Shown in pieces: positions 8,131 to 16,444 of a stretch of 64,000 nt of DNA (positions are counted from its first letter, which is position 1; each line of letters opens with the position of its first letter). Under the pieces are notes generated by a model. That model had not been told where the DNA came from. It did not search any database and worked only from the letters and a program-made list of their open reading frames with translations. Position numbers and translations under genes: made by a program. Source of the DNA: Nostoc sp. FACHB-973 (lineage in GTDB: Bacteria; Cyanobacteriota; Cyanobacteriia; Cyanobacteriales; Nostocaceae); NCBI RefSeq assembly GCF_014698115.1, contig NZ_JACJSJ010000008.1:80126-144125 (forward strand), read 5' to 3'.

Positions 8131-10700
8131 TTACGTGATGTTATGAGTCAAATTAATTTTGACAATGACATCGTTGTAATCCTTGTCGCCGCCACCAGAG
8201 AGATCCTCAAAACCAAAGACATTATCACCTAACATCTTGACGTGCTGAGTCTTGTCAGTATTGGCACCCAAGAAAGTGAAGTAAACTGTCGGGTCATTGC
8301 TAGAATTACTGTCTAACAAAGCATCAACTTTACCGTCAACAATCAGGAATGGCACATAAATGCCACCGCCTTTAAAGTTGCCATTGTGGTTGCCTGTACC
8401 TTGATTACCTACCGATAAGGCAATATCAGTCATCCGTGACTTGATTGCCGCTTGTACATAACCGGCTTGTCCAGGGAGGATGTCTGCTGTGCCATCACCA
8501 TTGGTATCAATGCCACCCTCCTCATCAGTAACTTGATAGAAACCGACAAAGTTGTTGTAAGATGCTTCGCGGTTGACAATGAAAGTGCCACTAATTAGGC
8601 TGTCAGTGCCGAAATCCCGCAAATCCAGGGCTTCGCCTTCTGATTCTCCTTGCAAAGATGTACCGATGGGTAATTGTTCATCAGTTTGTTGAATATTCAC
8701 TTGCAAGTCATCAAAAACTGAATCGCCACGGGAACCATCTTTCCAGCCCAAAGTAAAGCCACCTCCGCTTTGGGAAGTGATTTTTTGGGTGGTTGTGTCT
8801 GAGAAGATAATCTTACTTTGAGACTTCAAATAAAAGCGCAGTTGTGTACCACCCTGCAATTGAAGGATGCGGCTGAGGTCTTGTTGATTAAAGCCTGTGG
8901 GGTTGTTGGTGATGACTGAGAAGATGATTTTGGCTCTAGAGAGGGCTTTTTCTTGATAACCTGCTACCCCTGGTGCAATGCCGTCGATAGTGCCAAGGCT
9001 GTCATCAACGCTGAAGACGCCGAGTTCGTTGACTAATTTGGAACTGCGTCCTTTAATTTTGATTTTAATGTTGACTTTGGTGAACTCGCTGGCGTCGATT
9101 TTAAAGATATCATTGGTGCTATTAATGAACTTGGCATCAACCACGGTAGTGGTAGGTGTGTCGTCAGCACCAGTAATGTTGACGGCAAACGGCTGGGTAG
9201 CACTCAAACTGCCATCACTAACGCTGAAGGTAAAATTATCAGAGGCATTGGTAGTCAGGGCATCGATGGCAGTAGCATTGGGGGTGTAGGTGTATGCCCC
9301 AGTTTGGGTGTCGAGGCTGAGAGTGCCGTAGTTGCCGGTGAGGGTGGAAGTGTTGCCAGTGACATTACCACCTGTGATGCCGTAGACAAGGTTTGTATCG
9401 ATGTCGTCGTCTGCGCCGACAAGGATGCCTGTAATGTCGGTGAAGGTGTCATCAGCAGGGGTGTTTATTAGGTTAGCAGGGGTGACGGCTTGTAAGGTTG
9501 GTGGGTCGTTGACATTAGAGATGCTGATAGTGAAAGCTTTTTCGTAGGATGAATTAGTTTGATCTGTAGTGCGGACACGGATGCTGTAACTAGACTTAGC
9601 TTCAAAATTTGGAGAAGCATTAATTAGCAGTTGATTGCCGTTAATCGTGAAAGAATTATTATCAGTGCTGCCAGTACCAGAGACTAAGCTGTAGGTAAAA
9701 GTGTCACCTGTGTCTGGGTCAACGCTGCTGAAAGTGCCGATGGCGGTATTAGTTGGACTATTTTCTGCAACTATTAGTCCAATGGGGTCAAAGGGAGAGG
9801 AAATGTTGATTACCCCAGAAGTAAGTTGGCTTGAGACTGCACTGCTATTTCCTCCATAGTTACTATAGCCCCAAGTGACCACAGAACCATCGGCTTTCAA
9901 CGCCGCAAAGGCATAATATGTAGAAAAGATATTGGTGACACCAGAGGCTAGTTGGCTTGAGACTGTACTGCTATCTCCTCCATTGTACTATCGCCCCAAG
10001 TGACCACAGAACCATCGGCTTTCAACGCCGCAAAGGCATAAGAATTTTTAGAGGTATGACCATCTGTTAGGCCACCTTTTTGTCCGCTTGGTTCTTGTAA
10101 TAACTGCGTGTTGTTGGTGGAGTTGAGATTCAGGGCGATTGGGGAAGCTAACACACCTGGATATTTTGCTAACCCATTTGCTGTCAAAGGCGCATTCATT
10201 TTGCCTACGCCTGATTGAATATCCAACTGCCAACTTCCGCCTTGAGTTGGTGCGCCTACTTTACCGGCAGCCGCAAATATTTCTGCTTTTGTCAACTGCG
10301 CCAATTCTCTAATAAACTCGGCATCTTTCCCGACTTGGCAACTGTAGAGGGCAATTTCGGCAACATCCCACTGTTGCAATAATTGGGCTTGTTTTTTGAT
10401 TTGTTGGCCATTGATTGGCAATGCCCCAATTTGCAAGACTCCGGGGGTTCCGTGGGCGACCAGCGCTAACCGTTTTGCTTTTGTTTGTGCTATTAAGTTT
10501 GTAATCACTACTAGCGCGTCGTCTTCGGGTGTGAGAGTATAACCCAAAGCCTTAGGTGACAAGGCAGCATAAAGAATCTCAAGATCCTCAACACGGCTGT
10601 CAAAAATTACCAATGCTTCACACTCAATCAATTTTGGTTGTCGCTGTTGATACCCAACGCTGAAGTTGCTTTGAAGGGGGAATGATATTGTTGCTGTCAT
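8131..10700 (-). pseudogene. Frameshifted gene for a DUF4347 / RCC1-repeat / cadherin-like / DUF4114 surface protein
   Basis: Two minus-strand frames make up one gene. The first (9948-10700) has a DUF4347 domain (residues 25-170, with VAHGTPG and LYSCQVGKD) and the start of an RCC1-like repeat (FAALKADGSVVTWGDS). The second (8131-9900) resumes with the same repeat (KADGSVVTWGYSNYGG), then cadherin- and VCBS-like domains and a C-terminal DUF4114 domain (GFEDLSGGGDKDYNDVI). Comparing the two adjacent repeat copies (GATAGTACAATGG against TATAGTAACTATGG) shows one base missing near 9990, which causes the frameshift. Such proteins are large, probably exported calcium-dependent surface or adhesion proteins. 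A sequencing error is possible; otherwise the gene is broken or uses programmed slippage. Confidence 0.8.
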
Positions 10701-10910
10701 GGTTCTTTGCTGTTTCTATAATTACCGACAAGCCAAAGGCCTGCCTAATTCCAGAGAAAGTGAATCGGGCGCAACAAGGTAGTTCTATCCTGTAGTTGCG
10801 AACAATAGTTGTAGTTAAGTTCTGCCTTCAATTGGCTGTATACTTAATAACTCTTACTATTGACAGATGTCAAATATGATGATCTTTAGTGACATTCCAC
10901 CCTATTAGCG

Positions 10911-11129
10911 AGCGATTACTCCCAAGTCTGTAGCGATTACTCTCAAGTCTGTAGCGATTACTCTCAAGTCTGTAGCGACTACTCTCAAGTCTGTAGCGAT
11001 TACTCCCAAGTCTGTAACGATTACTCCCAAGTCTGTAGCGATTACTCCCAAGTCTTTAGCGATTACTCCCAAGTCTGTAACGACTACTCCCAAGTCTGTA
11101 ACGACTACTCCCAAGTCTGTAGCGACTAC
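10911..11129. repeat. Tandem array of about 10.4 copies of a 21-bp unit
   Basis: The unit AGCGATTACTCCCAAGTCTGT is repeated ten times plus 9 bases, with few substitutions (C/T at one site, GATTAC/GACTAC, AGCG/AACG). Because 21 is a multiple of three, all frames stay open; the minus strand would encode a seven-residue repeat (GVIATDL), but no convincing gene contains it. It lies 45 bases after the FUSC stop and upstream of the DUF4347 gene. With no spacers between units it is not a CRISPR array. Confidence 0.9.
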
Positions 11130-11174
11130 GAAAATAATATTATATGATGTCCGGCTAATTAGTTATCTGGTGAT

Positions 11175-13463
11175 TTACCGTTGGATACGGTCAATCACAC
11201 AGTGTATAACTTTTACTTCATTAACAATTCGCTCCAGTTCTATGGATAGGGGAGTTTGTTCTCGAACAGCTTGTAATGTAGCAGTAGTTAAAGTATTGGG
11301 ATTTGTGGCAATTTCTGATAATCGAGCAGTATGTAGGTGTTGAATTTGACTGTGAATTGCTTCGAGATAATTATCCAGCGCTGGTAACTGTTGGGGTGGT
11401 TGTCCTTGTTGCAGGGCATCTGCTAAGTTTTCCAAAACTTGGATAATGGTATCGGTCAGTTGTATGAGTTCAGTAAATTGATACTCGCCGCTAAATTCCC
11501 GGATATGTTCTGCCAGAGTTGTAACTGAACTGAAAAAGCCGCGAATGTATACCATCAACGTCATTACAGGTTCGATTTCTCCCTGAACGTGACGAGGTTC
11601 GCTGAACAATCTTTGAGCGGCGGCGGTAGCGTTGGCATTTTCTAGTGCCGCTTGATGGCGTAACATATTAATAGAATCAGTAAATACACCGTGTTCTCGA
11701 TGGAGGTAGTTGGCTATTACCTGCTGAAAGTAAGCGAGATTTGCTCGAATTGTCTTTTCTAGTTGTGCCGGAAGTTGCTGTCGTTCCCAACGGGGGAAAA
11801 GCAAATAGCTACCAAGCAGTGCTAAGACACCCCCAACGAAGCTATCAACGATACGCAATATTCCAATCTTCCAGTCACCTGCACTAATCAAGTTGAGTAG
11901 TAAGATGATGGCGGGAGTGAGCAGTATGATAAATATGCTGTAGCTTAGCGATCGCACTGACATTGCAGTAAACACGAGCAGCAAGAAACAAAGTACGATT
12001 GCCAATGGATTGTTAAATAGTAAAACTAGAGTTATGCCGATAATTCCGCCCAAAATGGTACCGATGACTCTTTGCACTGTTGTCTCAGAGGTGCCACCAA
12101 AGTTGGGCTTGAGTGCAACTAAAGCTGTTAGCGTTATCCAGTAACCTCTTGGTAATTGCAATACCAAGGCCAGTAATTCAGCAAGGGTTGTTACTAGTGC
12201 TAAACGCAATGCATGACGAAACAGGACTGAATCAAAAGTAAAATTATTTCGCAGTGTGTCAATAATTCCAGAATCCTCTGGCTGAGTTGGAGGAGAAATA
12301 TTTCGCTGGGTAATCCGGCGCTGTTTTCCCTGTCTTAGATCTGTAACAATCTCTGCATCAATATGAATTTGCTGTGCCAGGTTTGTCAGAATGGCTGTAA
12401 TCTTTTTGAGGTTGAGTAGTTCGCCATATTCATCTATCTGGACGTTTACAGTTTGATTGAGGAGTTGAGCGCGGATAACTTGCCATTGGTATTTTAGTGC
12501 TTCAATTGTCCGATCTAAATCTCCCAGGTGAACTAAGTTTTTTTCTTTGACAATTGCTTGTGATAAGGTTTGCACAGCAATTGCCAATTGTTCTATGGCT
12601 TGCTCAATTTCTCTTTGTAGCTGAGAATAAAGTGGGTCTGTGGATGCGATCGCTAACAATTCACTCAATGCCACAACAGAATTGAGAATTTGATTTACAT
12701 CCTCGATTAACACGAGTAAGTAATTTCCCCGCAGATTAGCTCCTTTTTGCCTAGTCCACATAGCTGTCCAAACGCTACGGGCAAATGTTAAATCTTGAAT
12801 GACGATATCCTGAGCTTCCAAAAATCCCTGTGTCCACTCTCGAGAGTTTTGTGGATTCAATGCTCTCTCCCTTGCCAAATCCACAAATTTGCTCAGCGAG
12901 TCATAACACTTAGCGACTACCTGCTTTACAGGTGCATCAGGACGCACCACCCAAAGCCCTGATGATAAGACAGTTGTCCAGATTCCACCAGCTAAACAGA
13001 GGGCAGATTGTTGGATAAGAGTAGATAAATTAGAGAATGAAGCGAATTTAGCAAGGGCGATGACAAACATCATGGAAGTGACTAAGCCCACAGATGCAGC
13101 CACGTTGCCATAGAGACTTGCTAAGCCTGCGATAAATATTACCAAGAAAGTCGCCGGCACAGTTAACCAGAGATTACCGCTAACCAGACTTGCAATGAAG
13201 AATACTACAGTTATCCCAATGGTTGCTGCTGTCATTGCGATCGCTTTTTGGCGGTAAGTTCCCTCAACATTTACCATACCAACAAACCAAGCTGCCATAG
13301 TGGCAATCGCACTTGTGGCAGCATGACTAGTAAGAAATCCAATTCCAATCGGTACGCCCAGTATCAAAAGGCTACGTAATCCAGAGAAAATGTCAGGCTT
13401 ACCTGGCTTGAGTTGAAATTGCTGCAACAACCAACCCAGAGGACGTTTATCTGTAAATGACAT
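11175..13463 (-). CDS. FUSC-family (YccS/aromatic acid exporter-like) inner membrane transporter
   Basis: A 762-residue protein with the duplicated arrangement of the fusaric acid resistance/YccS superfamily. One block of membrane helices spans residues 25-170, then a long soluble helical region about 180-400, a second hydrophobic block about 415-560 containing PRGYWITLTALVALKPNFGGT and QRVIGTILGGIIGI (the FUSC signature), and a C-terminal soluble helical domain. Members export aromatic or other small organic acids; the substrate here is unknown. It is a single gene starting at an ATG (MSFTDKRPLGW). A TetR regulator lies 700 bases beyond its start in the opposite orientation and could regulate it, but the small gene between them makes this uncertain. 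Confidence 0.85.
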   Translation of the reverse strand: MSFTDKRPLGWLLQQFQLKPGKPDIFSGLRSLLILGVPIGIGFLTSHAATSAIATMAAWFVGMVNVEGTYRQKAIAMTAATIGITVVFFIASLVSGNLWLTVPATFLVIFIAGLASLYGNVAASVGLVTSMMFVIALAKFASFSNLSTLIQQSALCLAGGIWTTVLSSGLWVVRPDAPVKQVVAKCYDSLSKFVDLARERALNPQNSREWTQGFLEAQDIVIQDLTFARSVWTAMWTRQKGANLRGNYLLVLIEDVNQILNSVVALSELLAIASTDPLYSQLQREIEQAIEQLAIAVQTLSQAIVKEKNLVHLGDLDRTIEALKYQWQVIRAQLLNQTVNVQIDEYGELLNLKKITAILTNLAQQIHIDAEIVTDLRQGKQRRITQRNISPPTQPEDSGIIDTLRNNFTFDSVLFRHALRLALVTTLAELLALVLQLPRGYWITLTALVALKPNFGGTSETTVQRVIGTILGGIIGITLVLLFNNPLAIVLCFLLLVFTAMSVRSLSYSIFIILLTPAIILLLNLISAGDWKIGILRIVDSFVGGVLALLGSYLLFPRWERQQLPAQLEKTIRANLAYFQQVIANYLHREHGVFTDSINMLRHQAALENANATAAAQRLFSEPRHVQGEIEPVMTLMVYIRGFFSSVTTLAEHIREFSGEYQFTELIQLTDTIIQVLENLADALQQGQPPQQLPALDNYLEAIHSQIQHLHTARLSEIATNPNTLTTATLQAVREQTPLSIELERIVNEVKVIHCVIDRIQR

Positions 13464-13695
13464 TATTTAAGCCAGCGACTATGACAAAGCAGAGATCGTC
13501 TCTTACAGCATTTTACATGGACGAACTTCATCATCGCAGCCCATTCTGACGCCAAGCCGCGCAGCGTCTTTGGCTTTGCTCCTGAATTCTGCTATATATG
13601 GTTAAAAATATTGACTAATAGAGCGATCGCATTTTTTCTATCTGTGGCGATCATAAAAATATTCAAAAAATCAAAGAATTTTCAGGAGTAAATTT

Positions 13696-13935
13696 ATGAA
13701 ATTCTTAGTACAAGACTTACCATCCCCAAGAACAATTCAACAAACTCCACCACCTGGTATAAACAAAGATCCACTGATTGCACGCAGTTTACAAAAAGAA
13801 CAGTACGTTGGCATTATGGGGCTAGCGATCGTCCTAGTTGCCGCTGTGGGATTTTTGAGCCGCAGAGTGGAATACGCTATTGTATTCGCTATTACTCTGA
13901 GTGCGATTCTCATTGCTTTCTTTTTATTTGTATAG
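13696..13935 (+). CDS. Small two-helix membrane protein, unknown function
   Basis: A 79-residue frame with a good ribosome binding site (CAGGAG seven bases before the ATG). The N-terminal 30 residues are polar and proline-rich (SPRTIQQTPPPGINKDP), followed by two predicted membrane helices (about 36-52 and 56-79) ending in LIAFFLFV. The coding look and Shine-Dalgarno sequence support a real gene. I do not recognise the family. It lies between the FUSC transporter (divergent) and a TetR regulator (same strand), separated from the latter by a MITE-like element. Confidence 0.7.
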   Translation: MKFLVQDLPSPRTIQQTPPPGINKDPLIARSLQKEQYVGIMGLAIVLVAAVGFLSRRVEYAIVFAITLSAILIAFFLFV

Positions 13936-13980
13936 CAAATTTGTCAGTGGGGAGTGGGAAAGAGTTTTTCTGAGAATCTA

Positions 13981-14077
13981 ATACTTACAGCGTATTTCGG
14001 GTAAATGAAGTACACACGTGGGGGCACAGCATGTTGTGCCCCTATGATTATCTGTACCTCACACCTCTTGCAATCTG
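13981..14077 (-). repeat. MITE-like element, family with CAGATTGCAA / CTGTAAGTA ends (copy 1)
   Basis: Read on the minus strand it runs CAGATTGCAA, GTGAGGTACAGATAAT, a palindromic core of GGGGCACAACATG and its complement, GTGTACTTCATTTACC and CTGTAAGTA. The same framework occurs at 46631-46796, where the core holds a further insertion. It lies just upstream of the TetR gene. No transposase is seen. Confidence 0.7.
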
Positions 14078-14163
14078 GTGTAATTTTGTAAATTTTGGTA
14101 ATTGCATTATGAATTATCTTTTTCAACATAACCTAGAGGTATCAGTGGTATTTGCCAGCATAA

Positions 14164-14772
14164 ATGAATAAAGTTATCCGTTCATCAGCCCTTACTCGTA
14201 GACGTTTGATCGAAGCCGCCTCGCAGGTATTTGCTAGTTTAGGGGTTCAAGGAGCAACTACCCGTGAAATAGCTCGTGTTGCTCGTGTGAATGAAGTGAC
14301 TTTATTTCGCCACTTTGCTAACAAAGAACAACTTTTGGGAGCAGTAATCGAAAATGCTTTGGCACTCCAGACAGAAGCTCTTGCACATCCGCAAGCGTGG
14401 ACGCAGGATTTGAGAATTGACTTAAAACGGTATGCCGAGCTTTACAATACTATGTTAGAGGCACATGAAGACTTAATTCGCACCTTCATTGGAGAAGCCA
14501 AACGTCATCCTGAGGCAGCCAGACAAGTGATTCAAGAAGCAGCCAAGCCATTAAGGGAAAAACTGGTAGCTTACTTGCAATCTAGTCAAAGACGAGGCAT
14601 CGTTAGAGCAGATGTTGATCCATTTCCAGCAGTGGATATGTTTACAGGAATGCTGTTAGCTGGAATGCTCTGTCTTACTGCAAAATTCAATCAAGGCAAC
14701 TATAGCTGTGAGGACTATATTGAAACTTGTGTAGATATATTTGTACGTGGTATCAGCATCACTCCCCTTTAA
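14164..14772 (+). CDS. TetR/AcrR-family transcriptional regulator
   Basis: A 202-residue regulator. Residues 12-58 form the TetR helix-turn-helix (RRRLIEAASQVFASLGVQ, then TTREIARVARVNEVTLFRHF with the F-KEQLL ending). The rest is an all-helical ligand-binding and dimerisation domain with no recognisable ligand signature. It would repress a nearby gene until a small molecule binds; candidates are its own gene, the small membrane protein upstream or the FUSC exporter, but no operator palindrome was assigned. The ATG at 14164 starts MNKVIRSSALTRR; the region just upstream carries a MITE-like repeat. Confidence 0.88.
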   Translation: MNKVIRSSALTRRRLIEAASQVFASLGVQGATTREIARVARVNEVTLFRHFANKEQLLGAVIENALALQTEALAHPQAWTQDLRIDLKRYAELYNTMLEAHEDLIRTFIGEAKRHPEAARQVIQEAAKPLREKLVAYLQSSQRRGIVRADVDPFPAVDMFTGMLLAGMLCLTAKFNQGNYSCEDYIETCVDIFVRGISITPL

Positions 14773-14828
14773 GTTTGCGAGAGGATAATCTACATTCTCA
14801 AAAATCTCCCTTAATAAAGGAGATTTAG

Positions 14829-14975
14829 AGGGACTTCCAACAAATAAATTATCCAATCTTGTAGGATGGGCAGCGTTCGACTGAGCGCTCACGCCGAAGT
14901 CTTGCCCACCTTTGGTTACGGGCGAGACGCCCATACCACAAGAAGTAGTTGAGTATTTTTTTATTTGGAAGTCCT
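14829..14975. repeat. MITE-like element, GGGACTTCCAA family (copy 1)
   Basis: The ends are inverted repeats: AGGGACTTCCAACAAATAAA on the left and TTTTATTTGGAAGTCCTT on the right. The interior contains palindromic G/C-rich parts (TTACGGGCGAGACGCCCAT). A related element is at 50206-50344, with single ends near 7989 and 19735. It lies between the TetR gene and the desaturase. Confidence 0.7.
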
Positions 14976-15250
14976 TAACGGGATATACAAGTATTTAATA
15001 AAACATCAGCAAGGTTTCATAGGTCTTCTCAGCATTATGTCTATAAAAATTGAGGTATTGTCAAAATTGAACCGGATATTTTCTCACTCAAGAATTAAGT
15101 ATTATGTCTAATAATCTTGGATGGTTGTTGAATGTAGATAGCTTCTTTTTCGACTTTCTGATTAATATCTAATGAACGGTCAAAACCGAAAACACTTCTA
15201 TTGAATGAGGTGTTGATTCTTGTTGATTTAACTATTGTGAGGAATTCGAT

Positions 15251-16162
15251 ATGACAGCTATGACTACTATTTCAATAGTAGAAAAACAAACTGTAAAGCT
15301 TCTATCTACCTTAGTGCTTTGGTTGGCATATCTGTTTTTTTTGCCTTATATTTATGCTTCATTAAATATTTTTTCACTCTTGTTTATGCTTTTTCCCGGA
15401 GTTTATCTTCTTTGTTCGTTGGCACAGTTTATGCATGAATGTTGGCATGAATATTTACCACGTATCAACAATAAATTTTTTTACTTAATATTATCTTGGA
15501 TAATTTTTCTCGATCCACAAACTTTTGACCTAGTACATCCTTATCATCATTCGCAAGTAAATACTTACGACGATATAGAGTTTCATCCTTTAGGAAATAT
15601 AAAGAATAAATCACTGCGAATTATTTATAACTTTTTGGAAATCTGTTTGGGAAACATATTTGTTTTAATCGTGGCAAATTTTCAAATATCGCAGCATCCA
15701 AAACTCAAACAGCAGTACTGCTTGAAAAAATTAATCATTTCTATTTGGATGCGGATTATTATTTGGGGAGGAGTTGGGTATACTTCGCATTTATTATTAG
15801 GAGTAACCACAGGTCAAATTGCAACTTCTTATTTTATTACCTGTTGGATGGGATCTTTGATGGTTCATCATTGTGAACTGATAGAACATGGAAATCTGAT
15901 TGTGGAAGGAGACTTGAAAGAACGTAATTTACAAACCAGAAACTTGAACCCTTCTGGTATTTTAGAAAGATTTTTTCTCTTTATTACCCATAATCATTGT
16001 CTAGAACATTCATTACATCACTCCATGTCTAATATTTACACTCGACCATTTCCTCAAACAAATGTTCTACCAGAAAAAACAGTGTATATTTCATTCGGTG
16101 AATATTTAGTAATCCTCAAAGATATGCTCAGAGGTAAATGCCTAGTTGTTAAACCTGAATAA
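15251..16162 (+). CDS. Fatty acid desaturase-type membrane di-iron oxygenase
   Basis: A 303-residue membrane protein with three histidine boxes: HECWHE (about residue 62), HPYHH (about 97) and EHSLHH (about 254, followed by SMSNIYTRPFP). Their spacing and the surrounding hydrophobic helices match the integral-membrane desaturase/hydroxylase superfamily, which uses a di-iron centre to desaturate or hydroxylate lipids or carotenoids. It is shorter than acyl-lipid desaturases DesA/B/C (about 270-350) but in range. The substrate cannot be told; a carotenoid ketolase or hydroxylase is an alternative. A good Shine-Dalgarno (GAGGAA) precedes the ATG. Composition is AT-richer than neighbouring genes, which could reflect transfer. 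Confidence 0.8.
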   Translation: MTAMTTISIVEKQTVKLLSTLVLWLAYLFFLPYIYASLNIFSLLFMLFPGVYLLCSLAQFMHECWHEYLPRINNKFFYLILSWIIFLDPQTFDLVHPYHHSQVNTYDDIEFHPLGNIKNKSLRIIYNFLEICLGNIFVLIVANFQISQHPKLKQQYCLKKLIISIWMRIIIWGGVGYTSHLLLGVTTGQIATSYFITCWMGSLMVHHCELIEHGNLIVEGDLKERNLQTRNLNPSGILERFFLFITHNHCLEHSLHHSMSNIYTRPFPQTNVLPEKTVYISFGEYLVILKDMLRGKCLVVKPE

Positions 16163-16239
16163 TTAAATACGCACAAAGGCAGGGCGAACGGATCTAAATT
16201 TGGATTTTTCTAAAAATCTTTGCAATAGATGAATCGACT

Positions 16240-16305
16240 GTAGGGGCGTACAGCTGTACGCCCCTAACGATGTATCTGTATGACGTATTTGGTGAAATGC
16301 TATGA
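16240..16305. repeat. Degenerate copy of the GGGGCGTACAGCTGTACGCCCC palindrome element
   Basis: A palindrome of GTAGGGGCGTAC, AGCT and its complement is followed by GTGAAATGCTAT, close to the right terminus (GTGAAATGGTAT) of the elements at 16345 and 39523. No left terminus was recognised, so it is probably a relic. Confidence 0.5.
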
Positions 16306-16344
16306 GGAGGGTTTCTTCAGAATCTATCGAACTTACGTTACCTT

Positions 16345-16444
16345 ATACCGTTTCACTTTAATTATGATACAAATACGTTGGTAGGGGCACGGCAATGTTC
16401 CCTACGCGAAATCTATATGTATCAGGGTTTTAGTGAAATGGTAT
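16345..16444. repeat. MITE-like element, ATACCGTTTCAC family (copy 1)
   Basis: A 100-bp element with 12-bp imperfect terminal inverted repeats (ATACCGTTTCAC and GTGAAATGGTAT). Its interior (GATACAAATACGTTGGTAGGGGC, AAATCTATATGTAT) matches the copy at 39523-39625 over almost its whole length. The right terminus lies inside the 3' end of ppsA and supplies its last four codons and stop. Confidence 0.8.

Noticed and set aside
10905..11114. 69-codon minus-strand ORF of GVIATDL repeats as a gene
   Set aside because: It is only the translation of the tandem array, with no ribosome site and no non-repeat sequence.
10911..11129. CRISPR array
   Set aside because: Units are 21 bp and directly adjacent, with no spacers; this is a simple tandem repeat.
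13559..13590. Possible repeat GCCAAGCCGCGCAGCGTCTTTGG as an attachment site
   Set aside because: It matches the dispersed palindromic repeat type and no integrase or second copy flanks an island.
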